This document shows positions 45,501-58,500 of a stretch of DNA of 64,000 nucleotides, one piece after another (the first letter of the stretch is position 1; every line of letters begins with the position of its first letter). The stretch spans positions 19,088,618 through 19,152,617 of the forward strand of contig NC_092013.1 of NCBI RefSeq assembly GCF_042242105.1. Direction: 5' to 3'. The position numbers were made by a program, and so were the translations under genes. Under the pieces are notes generated by a model. That model saw only the letters and a list, made by a program, of their open reading frames with translations, was not told the origin of the DNA and did not search any database. This DNA comes from Pempheris klunzingeri (lineage: Eukaryota; Chordata; Actinopteri; Acropomatiformes; Pempheridae).

Positions 45501-48500
45501 GGTGAGTAGGAAAACATCTCATTTTATTAATCACAAATCAGATGAGTGAAGTATTTCAGTGGAGAAATCATTCCGATTTTCTTCCAGGTCAAATGGCAAC
45601 AGTGGAGTCGGTGCTGACATCACTATGAAGGAGGCTGTGGAGTTTCTTTCCAACGACGAGACGTATCAGCACTGCGGCGCTTCCTACATACAGCACAACA
45701 CTTTCATTGACGACAAGGCCAAAGAGGAGGTGGTTTGTCTCATCATCTTAACATCCTGTCATACTGTCAGACACCTGAGTGTAACCAAAGATTCAGTGTG
45801 GAAATGTCAATCATTATCTATGTACCCCATTCTCAAATTAGGTCTTGCTGGCCATGGTTGAATTAACCTGCTCGGGGTAACCAGTTGTAACCTCTTAAAT
45901 CTAGATTTTGACACTCTCTGCTCTGTCAACGTCACAGAGCCACAAGATGATGTGTTATTGTAAGAGGACCTGTTTTAGTTTATTGCACTTTGTTGGGGCA
46001 TATTTCTAAACAAACTTTCAAACAACTTGGTTATTTACCAAAACCAACTGAACAGAGATTCCACAATATTACCCACTCACATGGATTCTCAGTGGCATGT
46101 GATGGTAACATGGGTCATTTTGCCAGCAGTACACATATTGTGTGTAAAAACAGCTTTCTCCGCTCAGAATTAGCTTGTATACATTTGCTTGGATTTGAAA
46201 GTTTGGCGACAGTAAAGATAACACACGGGTCTGACGATAGCTGTGCTACGTCCAGGGCTGACAAACAGTAATGTTATTTAGCGATAAACAGCATGGCTGT
46301 GATTACTCAGCAGGGATCAGTCTATCTGCTGCACGGGACTGCCGGAGTCCACCAGCAACAATAAAAACTGGCATACAGAGAGATAAATACAGGATAAAAA
46401 AAAAATGCATTGAATGCCTGTTGGTCAAACTGCTGATACTACATGTTATCAAAAACATGATTTGATTAGATAAAAATCCTAAGGATCCTAACTTTAACAT
46501 GCATTAATCCTAGGTTTATTCCTAGGGGCCTTGGGGCCCTGGGCACCTGCCCACTTTTCCCAGTTTGTATTGTAGCCTTGCTGCTGATATGTTTTTTTTA
46601 AAAAAATTTTTTATGTCTTTTCACAAAGTGGAGTATTATCTTACACATTGTAATCACAGAAAATACAGGCTTCGTGTGGAATAAATCATGATTTGCATCG
46701 AGGTAAATTACTGTGTTGTTCAGCTCCTGAAGCTTTCTTGTCTCGCAGGTGTTGAAGCTCAATGGGATCCCTCCCCTGGTGCGTCTGCTGCGCAGCCCCA
46801 GTTCACAAGTCAGCCAGACGGCCTCGGCCGCCCTCCGCAACCTGTCCTTTAAAAACAACAATAACAAGGAGGAGATCCATCACTGCGGTGGCATCACAGA
46901 GGCTGTGGCTCTGCTCAGAGATAGCGACTCTGTAGAAACACAGAAACAGCTGACAGGTACAAGTTGGTGTTGATATATGCAACCATTGACATTTGAAGCA
47001 TTTAATAAACGATAACTGATCTCAATATTACAAAAAAGACTTAGGCCTGTTTTAAGGCCAACACTCCAAGGCCTCTAAGGCCAAGTACAGATTTTCCTGT
47101 ACTTACAATATTTGATACCATCAAATGTACAAAAACCTTAAACCTATAAAATCAGCATGACTTCTTATATTTTTACCAAAGGCATCAATATTGTATCCTC
47201 TTGATGCTTAATCGGCTGTGGTTTTTGTTTTCTTTCCAGGTCTCCTGTGGAATTTGTCCTCTTTAGACAGCCTGAAGCCTGACCTGCTGAAGAGTGCTCT
47301 GCCTGTCTTAATGGAGCGTGTGATCCTGCCTCACACAGCAGGTCCTTACCAGACTAACCGTGACCCCGAGGTCTTCTTTCACACTACCGGATGTCTAAGG
47401 CAAGCAGAAAAATGCAACACCTGATAAGCACCTGATATCACCTCAGCGTCTTTGCTTTAGCTCTCATAAGGGTTATTATTATTACCTGTGTAGCCAAACT
47501 CTGAGCCAAGCACTAAATGCATAGATACAGCTGTAAATATTAAGCATACATTAGGGAATTGTGTATAATTTGGCATGTTTTAAGAAATGATTTCCTACAG
47601 AAAGTGTTTTTTTCTTTAAATATGATGTTGATTGAACGTTATGCTCATATAGGAGCTGTAGTTTGTGCTGCTATAGAGCTGAGCTCGTGGTACATAGTTT
47701 GAATCTGAATCTTTCCAAATCTTTCCAAGCCTGTCTGCACCATGAAATAAGCCTTTCTGTCAGAGCTGCTGCTTTTAAAGTCTAAAGGCTTTCAAACAAT
47801 TGTGAATGTAAATGTATAACATCACCATCAATCATGATATTAGCTTGAGAATAGTCATCTTGTACTACATCAGCCATCAGGTGGCTGTGATGTAAAACAT
47901 TACCTGTGTCGTACCGGGATGACATGCTGTATAATTTTTGGACTTTAAATATTACTTTTCCACACTCATAGCAGTGGCTATGATCTTGGTAAAATATACC
48001 ATTTATGCTTGCCAAGAGTATCTCTCACAGTAATGTGTCTGTATACTCTTAAATGAATCAAAACATTATTTAACATGTTACATTTTCGTTTCCACCAGAA
48101 ACCTAAGCAGCACGAAGCAAAGCAACAGACAGACGATGAGAAAATGTCGAGGTCTGGTCGACTCTTTGGCCGGTTACGTTAAAGACCGCGTGGAAGCAGG
48201 AAACCCAGATGATAAGGTAAGCAAGAGAAAGAACAATGCTTATTTACACTGTTAATCGTGCAATTTGTCTCTCTGTCTGTGTGTTCCTCTTTCACTCCTG
48301 CTCTCTCCCTCCCTCATATGAGCGTCACACCTTCATGTGGAAAATGAACAAAAAAAAAAAAAACCCTTCATCACTATAGTGAGGAGCTGCAGGTTGGAGT
48401 TAAGCAGCTATTATGTAGCTGCCTATTGTGGCTTGCAGAGGGGTTCTAGTGCAATAAAAGACAAAGCTCAGTCATAATGTGGTTATGTTCTCTACAGCGC

Positions 48501-50791
48501 TGTAGTATGTGGCTTTAATAACCCTTTCTACTGTATTACAACTTAATTATTGGGATCTTTCAATGCACTATATAGAAAGTAATCTAACTTGCATGTGAAT
48601 TTCTGTATTACAGCTTAATTATTGGTTGAATATCTCAGTGCGAGTCTGAAGAAGTCATCATTTAATGCATTAGTCAGGATGAGTCCAACACACACTCACA
48701 CACGTTACTCTGAGTCCTACGTGTGCCCTCACGTTCAGTGTTGTGCAGTCCGTAGAGAACTGCGTGTGCATCCTGCACAACCTGACGTTCCAGCTGGAGG
48801 CCGAGGCTCCTGCTCTGTTCAGCAGGATGACGGCTTTGGCCAAGACGGTCAACAGGAACCCCAGTCAGGGTGACGCCGGCCCCATCAGCTGCTTCAGTCC
48901 ACAGAACAAATTGCCAGAACTTGAGGTGAGGCGAAGAGAGACCAATATTCACACAGTGCCCAAGGGATGCTTTTAATTATGGCATCAGACCAGAAATTCT
49001 TGTAGGAAAATCCCCATAAGTGCCTGTCATTTTGTCTAGACAGTATCTGTCAGTGCTCATCTTTTCTTTTAAGCCTGTTCCTAAGGCAGACTTGTTACTA
49101 GCAGCATTATGGCAGTTACAATTACATGTCAGCTTTTCAAATGCTTGGCATGAAAGTGTGAGGCATTGTGCTCTGAATGTCTTACCAAGGTCTTACCATT
49201 TACTCTAAATCTTTACATGAGGTAAAACCCACATCAAGCTTCACTGTGTTGCATGTAGCACCATTTTACAAATCATTCAGATATAGATTATAGATCAATG
49301 GAAATGCAGTAGCAGCTATATATTTAGGATAATTTGTCCCCTCTCTTGTCCAGCGCCACTTTGACTTCCCAGTCATTGAGGATCCACAGCCCACTGGGGC
49401 AGGTTGGCTGATCCACTCCAAAACTCTGCAGAGTTACCTGTCTTTGCTTGGATCGAGCCAGCAAGAAGAAACACATGAAGCCTGTTGTGGAGCGATGCAG
49501 AACCTCACTGCTCATGAGGGAATTGTAAGAAAAAAAATGTGCTGAAAAACTTTTAGGTCAACTTTTAAGTTTATAAAAGTGATATATGCATACCAGGAGG
49601 ATACAAGGAGCTTGTATGGTTTTCTGTATCCACAGGTCTCTGGTGTAATGAGCCAGATCATTGTGCAGAAACTGAATGGCCTGACGGTTATCAGTCCCCT
49701 TTTAAAGTCAAACAGAGTCAACCTGCAGAGGAACACAGTGGCTTTGGTAGGAAACCTGGCCAAGAACCCCAACCTGCACAATGCCCTAGGTAAGCACATG
49801 CAAGACAAAACCTTCATTTGAAAAAGGATGTGCGTTTGCTTGTGTTAAACAGCCAGTGGATTCTGCTTGTCTTGTTACTGAAGCACGTAAAGCCCTCCCA
49901 GAGCTGCTGGGCATTCTCAGCGCCGGCACCAAGGAAGGGAATGAGTCTGATGACACGCTGGCCATGGCCTGCCGCAGTGCAAACTACCTGCTAATGAAGG
50001 AGCCTGAGATGGGCAAGCACTTGTTAAACAACAACCTGATAAACTCACTGAAAGATCTCAGCCGAAACGAGTAAGGTCGCATGTGAGCAGAGAGGCAGAA
50101 TATGCATTTGATAAGATTATTGAATATACAGGGTACACCTATGGCTCATCCTGGATCTGTGTTTTGTGGTCCAAACTAATCTTTAGCAATTCTTTCCTCT
50201 TCTTTAAGATATTTCCCCAAATCCAAAAAAGCTGCAGCCGTGCTTCTCTACAACCTCTGGTCAGAAAAGGACTTACAGAGCTTCCTGAAAAAGGTGAGTC
50301 GAAGTTTAACCCTGAGTGCCAAGATCTGTCATGGTTTGGGTGTGTCCTACTCTCAGCTCAAAGGTCCACACCTCTCTCAGGTATTTGTGAGAAACAGAGG
50401 GAGAAAGGGTGAGGGATTAGGCAGTGTTCTCAGATTATGCTCTGTGAATGCGCACGAGACAGAAGAAGTAATATGGCTGAGGAATCTAGTATCTCAGGTT
50501 CGAGGAAGCACTTGCAGGAGTGTGTGCACATGTGCGACAGCTTCTGAGGGTACGCACACATTTCAACCCCAACCAAAGAAAGGTGCATAACCGAAAAGGT
50601 GCATTACTACAAAATTGCCGTGAGCACAGCTCATATTATTTCATGGGTTTGTTACTTAAAGCAAGTTCATTGTAAATGCTGAGGCCTGTTGATACTGATG
50701 ACTATCTGTCCTACAGCAAGGGATGACTAAGTCCTCGTTTGTGAATGACATCACCATGGCAGCGCATAAGTCGTTTCAAGTTGTTGATTAA
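42543..50791 (+). CDS. pkp1: Plakophilin 1 (desmosomal armadillo protein)
   Basis: Cytoplasmic plaque protein of desmosomes, also nuclear, linking desmosomal cadherins and desmoplakin to keratin. Exons: 42543-42732, 43694-43788, 45068-45501, 45588-45729, 46749-46956, 47240-47399, 48099-48216, 48749-48925, 49354-49524, 49636-49789, 49884-50070, 50209-50293, 50717-50791. All phases close, giving 731 residues (human 726/747). The head holds VDDTSLALPS (residues 16-25) and RSEPDL (145-150), both conserved in PKP1. Nine armadillo-type repeats follow from about residue 250 (ALRNLSFKNNNNK, LTGLLWNLSSLDSLK, TGCLRNLSS, KSVENCVCILHNLTFQ, CCGAMQNLTAHEG). The C terminus AVLLYNLWSEKDLQSFLKKQ matches the PKP1 tail better than PKP2/3. 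The start ATG (AAGATGACG) directly precedes the conserved head. Confidence 0.95.
43334..43535 (+). mobile_element. tRNA-derived SINE, internally shortened
   Basis: Body 43341-43528 starts GCGGCTGTGGCTCAGTGGTA (A-box-like). It continues with CAATCAGAAGGT, AAGACACTGAACCCCAACTT, AAAGCGCTTTGAGTAGTTG and GGTGCTATACAAATACAG, ending ACCATTTACCATT, as in a widespread teleost SINE. The B-box part is missing. TTAAAGG occurs on both sides (43334-43340 and 43529-43535), a 7-bp target duplication. It lies in the first pkp1 intron. Confidence 0.8.
44790..45056 (+). mobile_element. Retroposon 3' end abutting pkp1 exon 3
   Basis: Contains GTTCGAGGTTTCTTCCCGTT, AAAGGGGAGTTCTTCCTGCC, GTTTGGTCTAGACCTGCTC and GCGTCTTGAGATAACGCTG, and ends in a run of ATTG units. 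This is the 3' tail of a very common fish interspersed element. Its last tail unit stops about 10 nt before the splice acceptor AG (45066-45067) of the 434-nt pkp1 exon. Confidence 0.7.
45345..45373 (+). repeat. pkp1: (CCTCAG)n coding hexanucleotide repeat
   Basis: Tandem CCTCAG units encode a Pro-Gln run (PQPQPQPQPQ, residues about 188-197) in the plakophilin head. Such repeats vary in length between alleles. The surrounding sequence is poorly conserved. Confidence 0.85.
45730..46748. other. pkp1 intron after exon 4
   Basis: About 1 kb with no exon seen. The donor GAG|GTGGTT is weak at positions +3 to +6. The minus-strand frames here are chance openings. Confidence 0.7.
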
Positions 50792-51023
50792 CGCCGCTGC
50801 CTCCACGGATCTCTGAAAGCTGTTTACCGATGTAACTCATCTGCAAGTCCTCTGCGAGAGCACGAGGCGCAAACGCACTGAGGCTGGACGGCATCCTCTC
50901 CTGTTTCTCATTTCACAAAGACTTCACACAGATTTTTTACATGTTTGCATCTTATGTTTCCTTCAACAAAAGGTTACATCATTAGCCCTGTACATGCTGT
51001 AAGGTTACTTTTTCTTTGTAGGA

Positions 51024-51029
51024 AATAAA
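51024..51029 (+). terminator. Poly(A) signal AATAAA, pkp1 proximal
   Basis: AATAAA in TAGGAAATAAAGGG, 233 bp after the stop codon. Confidence 0.5.
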
Positions 51030-51463
51030 GGGTGAAGGTTAAGATGTAACATGCTAGTAGCAATCAGACTGCAAGTTTTTATTGGCTTTGCTTAAAGATT
51101 TTTTTTTTTTAAGTGTTAAGTCTTTTAATGTAAATCTTGTGTCTGTGCTTGCAAATGGACAGTCTGGTACTATTAGTTTGCTTTGTAGCTAATAAGATAA
51201 GAGTTGAGATTTTATTTTGCACTGAAATAGCTTTTTCTTTTTTTAATGTAATGCAACAAAGTAAAAATGATGATGAAAAAATGAACTTTCAGTAGATAAC
51301 AGAGGACCGAATCTGTTAAGTTTGCTATAAAAATAGTGAGATTGTTTAAAGCAGTGATGTTTGTTTACATTTTGTAAAGAAACCGTTTGTTGGTGGTGCC
51401 TCCATCTTTAATCCTATGTATGTTTGTGATCATAAAATTATTTGTATTGTCCCAAAAAGTGTC

Positions 51464-51469
51464 AATAAA
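51464..51469 (+). terminator. Poly(A) signal AATAAA, pkp1 distal
   Basis: AATAAA in GTGTCAATAAAGCTG, 673 bp after the stop. This context is typical of vertebrate main poly(A) sites. Confidence 0.65.
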
Positions 51470-52540
51470 GCTGTAAAGGTCACTAATAATATGCGAATAA
51501 TCAATAGATCTTAGAATCTCAGTTCATTATCAATTGGTCACTAGTGCAGCACATGAGTTTCATCAAATCCCTTTAGGTTTTAGCTGCTGAGTTTCAAATG
51601 CTGTGGGGCAGAATAAAAACACATCTTTCAAATTCAGTTTACCACACCCGTATAATTTATGTTGTGAGGTTTAAGAGCTCTTAGAGCCAGACACTGCAGC
51701 TGTTGTTGCGCTCTGTGCATAATGTAATTGCTGAGCCAAACTGAACTTCGGTCCCCTACAGTTCAAACCACATAATCCAGCCAACAGCCATGAGGGAACT
51801 GTGGGGTCGTGGGTGATATTTAGATTTACGAGGCTTCTGGCTCAGCCGATCTTTTTTTTCATAATCGTTTTATTTTGCGTTGATAGATTTATGTGATCAT
51901 TAATAGAAAATCAGTAATACTGTGGGCACACATTAAGCATGCCTGGATGTGTAATAGCAAAAGCTAGAGAGAAAATAAAAGTAAAAATCATGTCTTGGTT
52001 GCCAAAGTAAACTACTCATGAACAGGTTTGGCAAAGCCATTTTGTGGAGTGGCTTTTTTTAAAATTTACCTCTGAGTCAGTGTTCTTAAAGTTCCCACGA
52101 GTGACGGAACCAAAGACTTTAGAGAAAGAGGACGCTCTTTCCGATTTGAAGTTTTTTTTTTTTTTTGTTTGTTTGTTTTTTTTTTAATTCATTACAACCA
52201 CAAAATTGTACACACAAGAACAATTAGTCTCAGTTTCACTTTTAGTACTCAATTAATGACAGGTTTAGTGGATACTAAAGTCAGAATAATGGGCTACACA
52301 CCTGTAAAATCCCTATTAAATAAACACAAGCTGCCTGTTCAGAGACTTTCTTACCAAACGGCTGCATTCATGCATATGAACTCCGCATGCACTTCCTCTC
52401 ACAGATCTAAGAGCATTTTGCAGCAGTTTGTTCTTGCTTGTTCAAGTATTTCGATAGCATTGCATTTCTCTGCGGTTTGTGTTGCTGTAAATAATTTCAT
52501 GGAAGTCAGACGTTGCCAGTATTTCTCAGGTTGACAGATG
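51470..52540. other. Gap between convergent pkp1 and troponin T genes
   Basis: Holds the two facing 3' ends. On the minus strand AATAAA is present at 51869-51874, a possible troponin T poly(A) signal about 670 bp past its stop. Homopolymer T tracts at 52149-52183. No exon seen. Confidence 0.6.
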
Positions 52541-55500
52541 TTACTTCCTCAGGCCACGCTTGCTTCTGCCTCCCTTTGAACTGTGAATAAAACGAAAGTC
52601 AGCACAGCTCCGTCTCACGAGGCAGCACATAACCTACAGAACCTGTAATGCACACTGAACCTTGTTGATTCCCTTCCATGGGAAATATATTTGTGTGTTG
52701 AACCACGTATTTTAAGATGCTTCTGCTGTTTGGACTCCGAATTTAATGTATTCTACCGATGCAAATAAGTATGTAGCTGCATTTGAAATGTAAATTATTT
52801 TAAGTAAATTCTTGTCATAGAAGGTAAAGGTCAGACGCAGGTGTATGAGGCCACGAACAACAGTCTTAACATTTGGATTTAATGTCATTAACATTTTATT
52901 TGAAGCAATTTATGCTCATAGTTCAGAATTTTGCCATACCTGCATTTTTTTTTTTTTTTCGCTTTATATTTTTTACGTCACAAAAGGTAAAATTATACAG
53001 AAGAAGAAAAAAGTTGAAAAAAAAAAAGCAAAGATTAGAGAAAAATAAGCCTAATTTAGTGTTTAAGAATTTAGTTTGTTCTAATTTTCTCCCCGAATAA
53101 TCATCTCGTAGCTCCTTGCGGGGATCAGACCCCCCAGCTGGGAGCAGAAAGCTGCTGCTGGCCTCAGATTCTGCAGCTACTGGAAGCTTTTCATAGTAGT
53201 CTGCTGTTGGAAGGGGATTTGCTACCAAATAGTTGACTGCTATCTTTATCTGCTGTTGCTACCGAGGTACCTGACCCCTGCAGATCCCCTATGAACACAA
53301 ATGTATAAACTGTAGGTGAAACGGTGACAACTTATAGTGCTGTCAGCTCTTATAGTTTCAGACAAAAAGAAAAGGGTCAAGCATAGTTTAAGGCTCTGTT
53401 TCACAGGGATACTTGTTTGAAATGATCAGTTACAGTACTGCAGCATTCCTGGTTTGCACAGCCAATGCCTCACTGTGCAGGAAACCTAATATGATAAGCT
53501 TGTTAAAGTGTTGTTTAGAGGCCGAGTCCTCATCGTAGCATGACTTGGATGGCAGCAGGGGCCGGTCACTGTGTAATTAGAGCTACATTAACACAAATGA
53601 TATCACATGGCCGTTATGAGATCTCTCAGCTGTTGTACTTGCATTACAGCCCGTCTTTCCTTCGAGACTGAGCGCATATATGTTGTTCAAATACCCCAGC
53701 CTGCCCTTTGTTAAAACGCCTCTCATGTGCTCGTCCTTTTTGTTTCCCCTGTCCTGTTTGGCCGGGTGTACTTAGGAAACTTTAGTCCTGCTGTTGGGCT
53801 GCTGGCACAAACAGCTGTTACTGACGCCGCTTCAAACAAATGGAGATGAGTGCAGTGGGAGAAGCTGAGGGGAGGTTGAAATAGGAGGCGGTGGAAACTT
53901 AATGAGGTCACTACATGTAGGTGAATGGTTTCCATCAGGGCAGATGTATGAGTGTGAGCAGGATTTATTGATTACTGCCTACTTTAATGTAACTTTCTGC
54001 CTTTTCGTATCAACTTTGGTATGATATTGTATTTCTATCCATCTTGATGGAAAGTCCACTCTGTTGTCCAAAAAGTATTTTTTTTTTTTTTTACACAACT
54101 CAGGGGTTAACATTAGCGGTTATGAAAAGAGATGATCGACTATATGAAGAAGTTGCATGTCAAACTTAAGGCAAAAATGCAAGTGATAGAAGGAACTAAA
54201 TAAAACCGTAATATGTGATACCGTGATATGAGCACCCATTATACAATAGACTTACATCTTCTGATGGTCAGTGATCCGGTTTCTCAGCACGGTGATCTGT
54301 GGAAAATATGTGTTTACTGCAGTGAATATTTTGTCAAAAGAGAATCTAACTTTTTGGTTTTACATTTCTAAAAATATTATGCCACAGGAATGTGCAATTT
54401 CTGAAAAGAAAAATGTTAAAACTGCAGTTACTTCCCTCTATCCTCTGTTAAGTTAAAGCCAGTTGGTATGATAGCCACAACTAGTGATACCTGAAGATAA
54501 ATGTATCTACCTTTTCCAACCTGTTCCGTGTAATTGAAAGATTTTGATGATCTTACTTGTTAGTAACACAGCTTGGCCCAGCACATACACAAAGCGGTAG
54601 TCGAACCCCAACGTGATGGAGAAAAAACACTTGCTAAACTAACTAGAGCTGCCAAAAGGCAACTAGTGTGTATGGAATGAACTGTTGCTCCTGCAATTTG
54701 ATGTGGTAACACTGTTTAAATCCCATTTCACTGTACTAAGAGAGTCTCGTGTAAAATGTGTGACAAACAAGAAGTTAGCTAAATAACCTCCAAACATACT
54801 TCTCTCTTCACTGTTTCTGTGTTCTTTAAACTCATATTACACTGATATCTCTCACTCCTCACTTTGTTGTACTACTTCATTTATTATTTCCGATAAACGA
54901 GTGATCTTTGGCTGAGTTCTGTATGTAAGTAAATGTCCCCGAGTCCCTGAATCAAAAGAAAACTCAGTGATGTCAACACGATTATGAAGCCACTGCTGAG
55001 CATTTACAGAACGTTCGGTATCTCACCTCATACTTCTGCTTTGTGTGCTTGTACTGAAGTTCAAATTTCTCTGCCTCCAGCTGGCGGATCCACTCCCACA
55101 GTTCCTTAGCTTTTTCCCTGCATCACACAAGACAGTGAGAGCATTTCACAGTGCTCACATGACGAATGACGCCGCATGGTCGGATTATTTTACCTGAGTT
55201 TGTCCTCTTTCATGTGATCAGTGTTTAACTCTTTGTGTCGATCACTCAGGATCTTCTTCTTCTTCTCTCTTTCCGTTTGTCTTTTTGTCCCAGTCTGTGT
55301 CTGCTGGTCAGGAAGAAGAAACAGGTACTTACATAGCGTGTTACGTGCCTCTATCGGTCTACAACGTTTAAATACAAGGAAACCGTCACCTTGTATCCAG
55401 TGAAACTCAAGTTGGACAGAATCATCTTCTTCCTGGCATCATCGTCCGCTTTCTTCTTTGCCTCTTCCTCCTCTTTTCTCGCCTTCTCTTCCTGGTGGAA

Positions 55501-58500
55501 AAAAGACGTGGTGCCTACAGTATTTTGATATGTTACGTTGTCTGAATTTGATTAAAATAAAGTATAATTAAGTTAAGTATAATTCAGAGGTGGGATTGGC
55601 CTGGGGGTAGAGCAGCAACACGACCTGTTTCCAAAATGTTGCTATGGCTGCTCCTTGGATACCTGCAGGGTTTAGGAAGTTAATCTGTTTTACAGTTATA
55701 ATCTGTAAATGTGATTTGTCTAAACATACGTACAGCGACTTTGTTCTGCCGTTCTCTTTCTCTCTCTGCCCTGATCTTCATCTGCTCTGCTCTCTCCGAC
55801 CTGCGTTTGTCCTGAAGCAGGAGAGAAAAGACCAAAACCAATCCCGCTGACTTAAGATATGACCTTAAGAAACCACTTTATTCTAAAATGAAATAATATT
55901 GGAGACTGAACATGTGATACTTTGCAGTAGAAGAGCGCGACGTGAACATACAATGCGATCGGTCAGGCTAAGGAGCTCTTCTTCCTCCTTCTTCCGCTTC
56001 TCAAAGTGAGCTTCAATCAGAGAGTGGAGCTCCGTCAGGTCCTTTTCCATCCGTTTGCGATGAATGTCCTGAAATTGCAGCAAGAGGTCGAAATGTGAAC
56101 CGAAACATTTTGTGAAAAATCTGTCCAAAAGGCAGTTTTGCAGGTGTAACTTTGATCAGTCCCGAGATGAACTCACATCAAAGTCCACTTTTTCACCATC
56201 TGGGATTTTAGGAGCTGCCAAACCGGGCACAAAACCAGGCCTGAAGAAGATGGGAAAATAAAAATCTTTTCATCTTGGTACGTCATGGTATGTCATGGTT
56301 TATGAGTTATATTAATATTTGTAAGCTTTGTTCTTACTTTGACTTGGGCTTTGAGTCTTCTTCTTACCCATAAAAAGAAAAATCAAAGTAAAATCTTTAG
56401 ATGATGAGATATTTAAAAAAAAATTTCATGCATGTTAAAGTCCGCAGAGCAACATTTTTCCTGAGTCACGCACGTAGCCTCTGTGTAACATACCTCCATC
56501 ATTTTCCTCTGCACCATCTGCTGAGAGATGAGACGGTCAGGGGAAAGTCAACATTGAGTGATAAAGAAAAGGTGCAGAGAGCTCACAATGACATGCTGAC
56601 AGTGATGACACTGGTGAACAGTGTCTTCTAAAAGTATATATGGTTGTAAGGATGCATGTTGTTTTTTTTTATTATATTTGTTATATTATCTCTTATTAAC
56701 ATGTTGTTTTTACTCTGATATAAGAATGAGAATAAAGCTTACACCGGCATTGTATTAAGTCACATAGCAGCCGACTGAGGCAACATATCAGAGCATCGTC
56801 TGTCAGTGCTGATGGACTGGAGCCACAAAGGTATGTGGCCATGTTTGGAGGAGACTGCTTTAGATTATCATCACAGATTACTCATATGCTGTCCATCTTG
56901 TCCATCAGTCTGCCACAGCAAATGTTTTGCTCATTTTGTTAATCATTCGAATATGATTCATTTATGGGTGTCGGAGTAATAAATTCTCTTTGACACTTAA
57001 GTACAAAAAGGCAATTCTTATTTTCTATAGTGATCCCAGGTCCTGGTGCGCAGACAGTCTTAGGTAGAAAATCTAAAATACTGTATCTACATGAGTTTCT
57101 ATTCATGTTCAAGTGTTAAATTTACCTTTTCAAATCTCACTGTACAACTTGAAATGGAGATATTCACAATTACTGCATTTTCAGCAGGTATACAGCACAT
57201 TGATGTGATTATATATAGTATCAAATTATAGGGTTAGGGTATATACTATCACTAACTACTGCGAACCATGTACATGTATGATGAAATATGAAATGACACA
57301 TTATGTGTAAATATTAAGCTAAGTAAATCATTAAATTGATTATAAGGCTGTTATTTCTCAGCTCGTAAAAAAGCTAAGTATTAATGACTGTCATCAGACT
57401 CACATGGTTGCCAACAGTAACAACAGTTAAAGTAATGTCTATTTATTGCATGCATGCAAACAGATATTAGCATAAGCAGTACTACCTTCCTCCTCCTCCT
57501 CCTCCTCCTCTACTACCTCTTCCTCCTCCTCCTCCTCTACTACCTCTTCCTCCTCCCATTCCTCCTCCTCTTCTGTGCAAAGCAAGCACGTACAGTTAGC
57601 AGGCAAACAATGTGACAATCTCACACAGTATTTAGATTTAGATCAACAGTATTTCTACCATCTACATGCATTTTTGCGTTCAAAACCAAGACAACATTTT
57701 ATCATCAACATATTTGTGCACAGCATTTTCTTCTATTCTTTTTTTGTACTATTTCATTTTGCATATATTCTATATCCTGGCCTTTCATTTTAACCTTTAA
57801 TCTGAGAATGTGTCACTGATTCACTGATTCCCCCGACTATGCAGTGAGGGCTATGGAGGATATGCAGCTTCTTTCAAATGACACTCTTATATTTTAAATG
57901 TTCCTTTTATCACAAACTTGTGGAGATGTAATTAAAAAAAATCAGGTTGATCAAAAATGAAAGTTAGTGAATTCCAACAGTTTTCACACAGTTGCATTTA
58001 GCCTCTGCACTGTTTGCAAAGTAATGCTGTGATTTCTGTTCCCATCATTGATTTCCTCTTTGGGCCTTTGTGGGGAAAAAGTGACACTAAGCCTTTAGTC
58101 AGTCTAGAGTCCCTGTGGCCACAGAGGGTAACTCAACCTCACTCCACTGCACAGAAGGTAAGCCAACCTGCATTTAGAGGGCCTCTAACCGGCAAAAAAT
58201 TGAAAGTGGGTATTGTGCTTGTGCCGCTATCTTCCCCAAGGTCCTCTATTGAGAACATAAGCTGACTTACATTGCTCTTTGACAGCGTCTCTACTCCACA
58301 TAGAGGGAGACAGGTGCTGCTTAGTTTCAGGGACTCTACAGTGGCCCACACGGACAGCCTCACAAAGTAGACCGAAATAGAGGTACGACTCTTTATCTCT
58401 TTGATGGCGACCCACTGCACTATTTGAATTAAAAGGGGAGATCCACTGGGATGTTCATACCAGGTGACCCGTCTCCAGCCTCGGAGAGAGAGAGACGACT

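Noticed and set aside
52845..53100. Lys-rich overlapping frames on plus and a 101-codon frame on minus
   Set aside because: Produced by poly-A and poly-T tracts within a troponin T intron.
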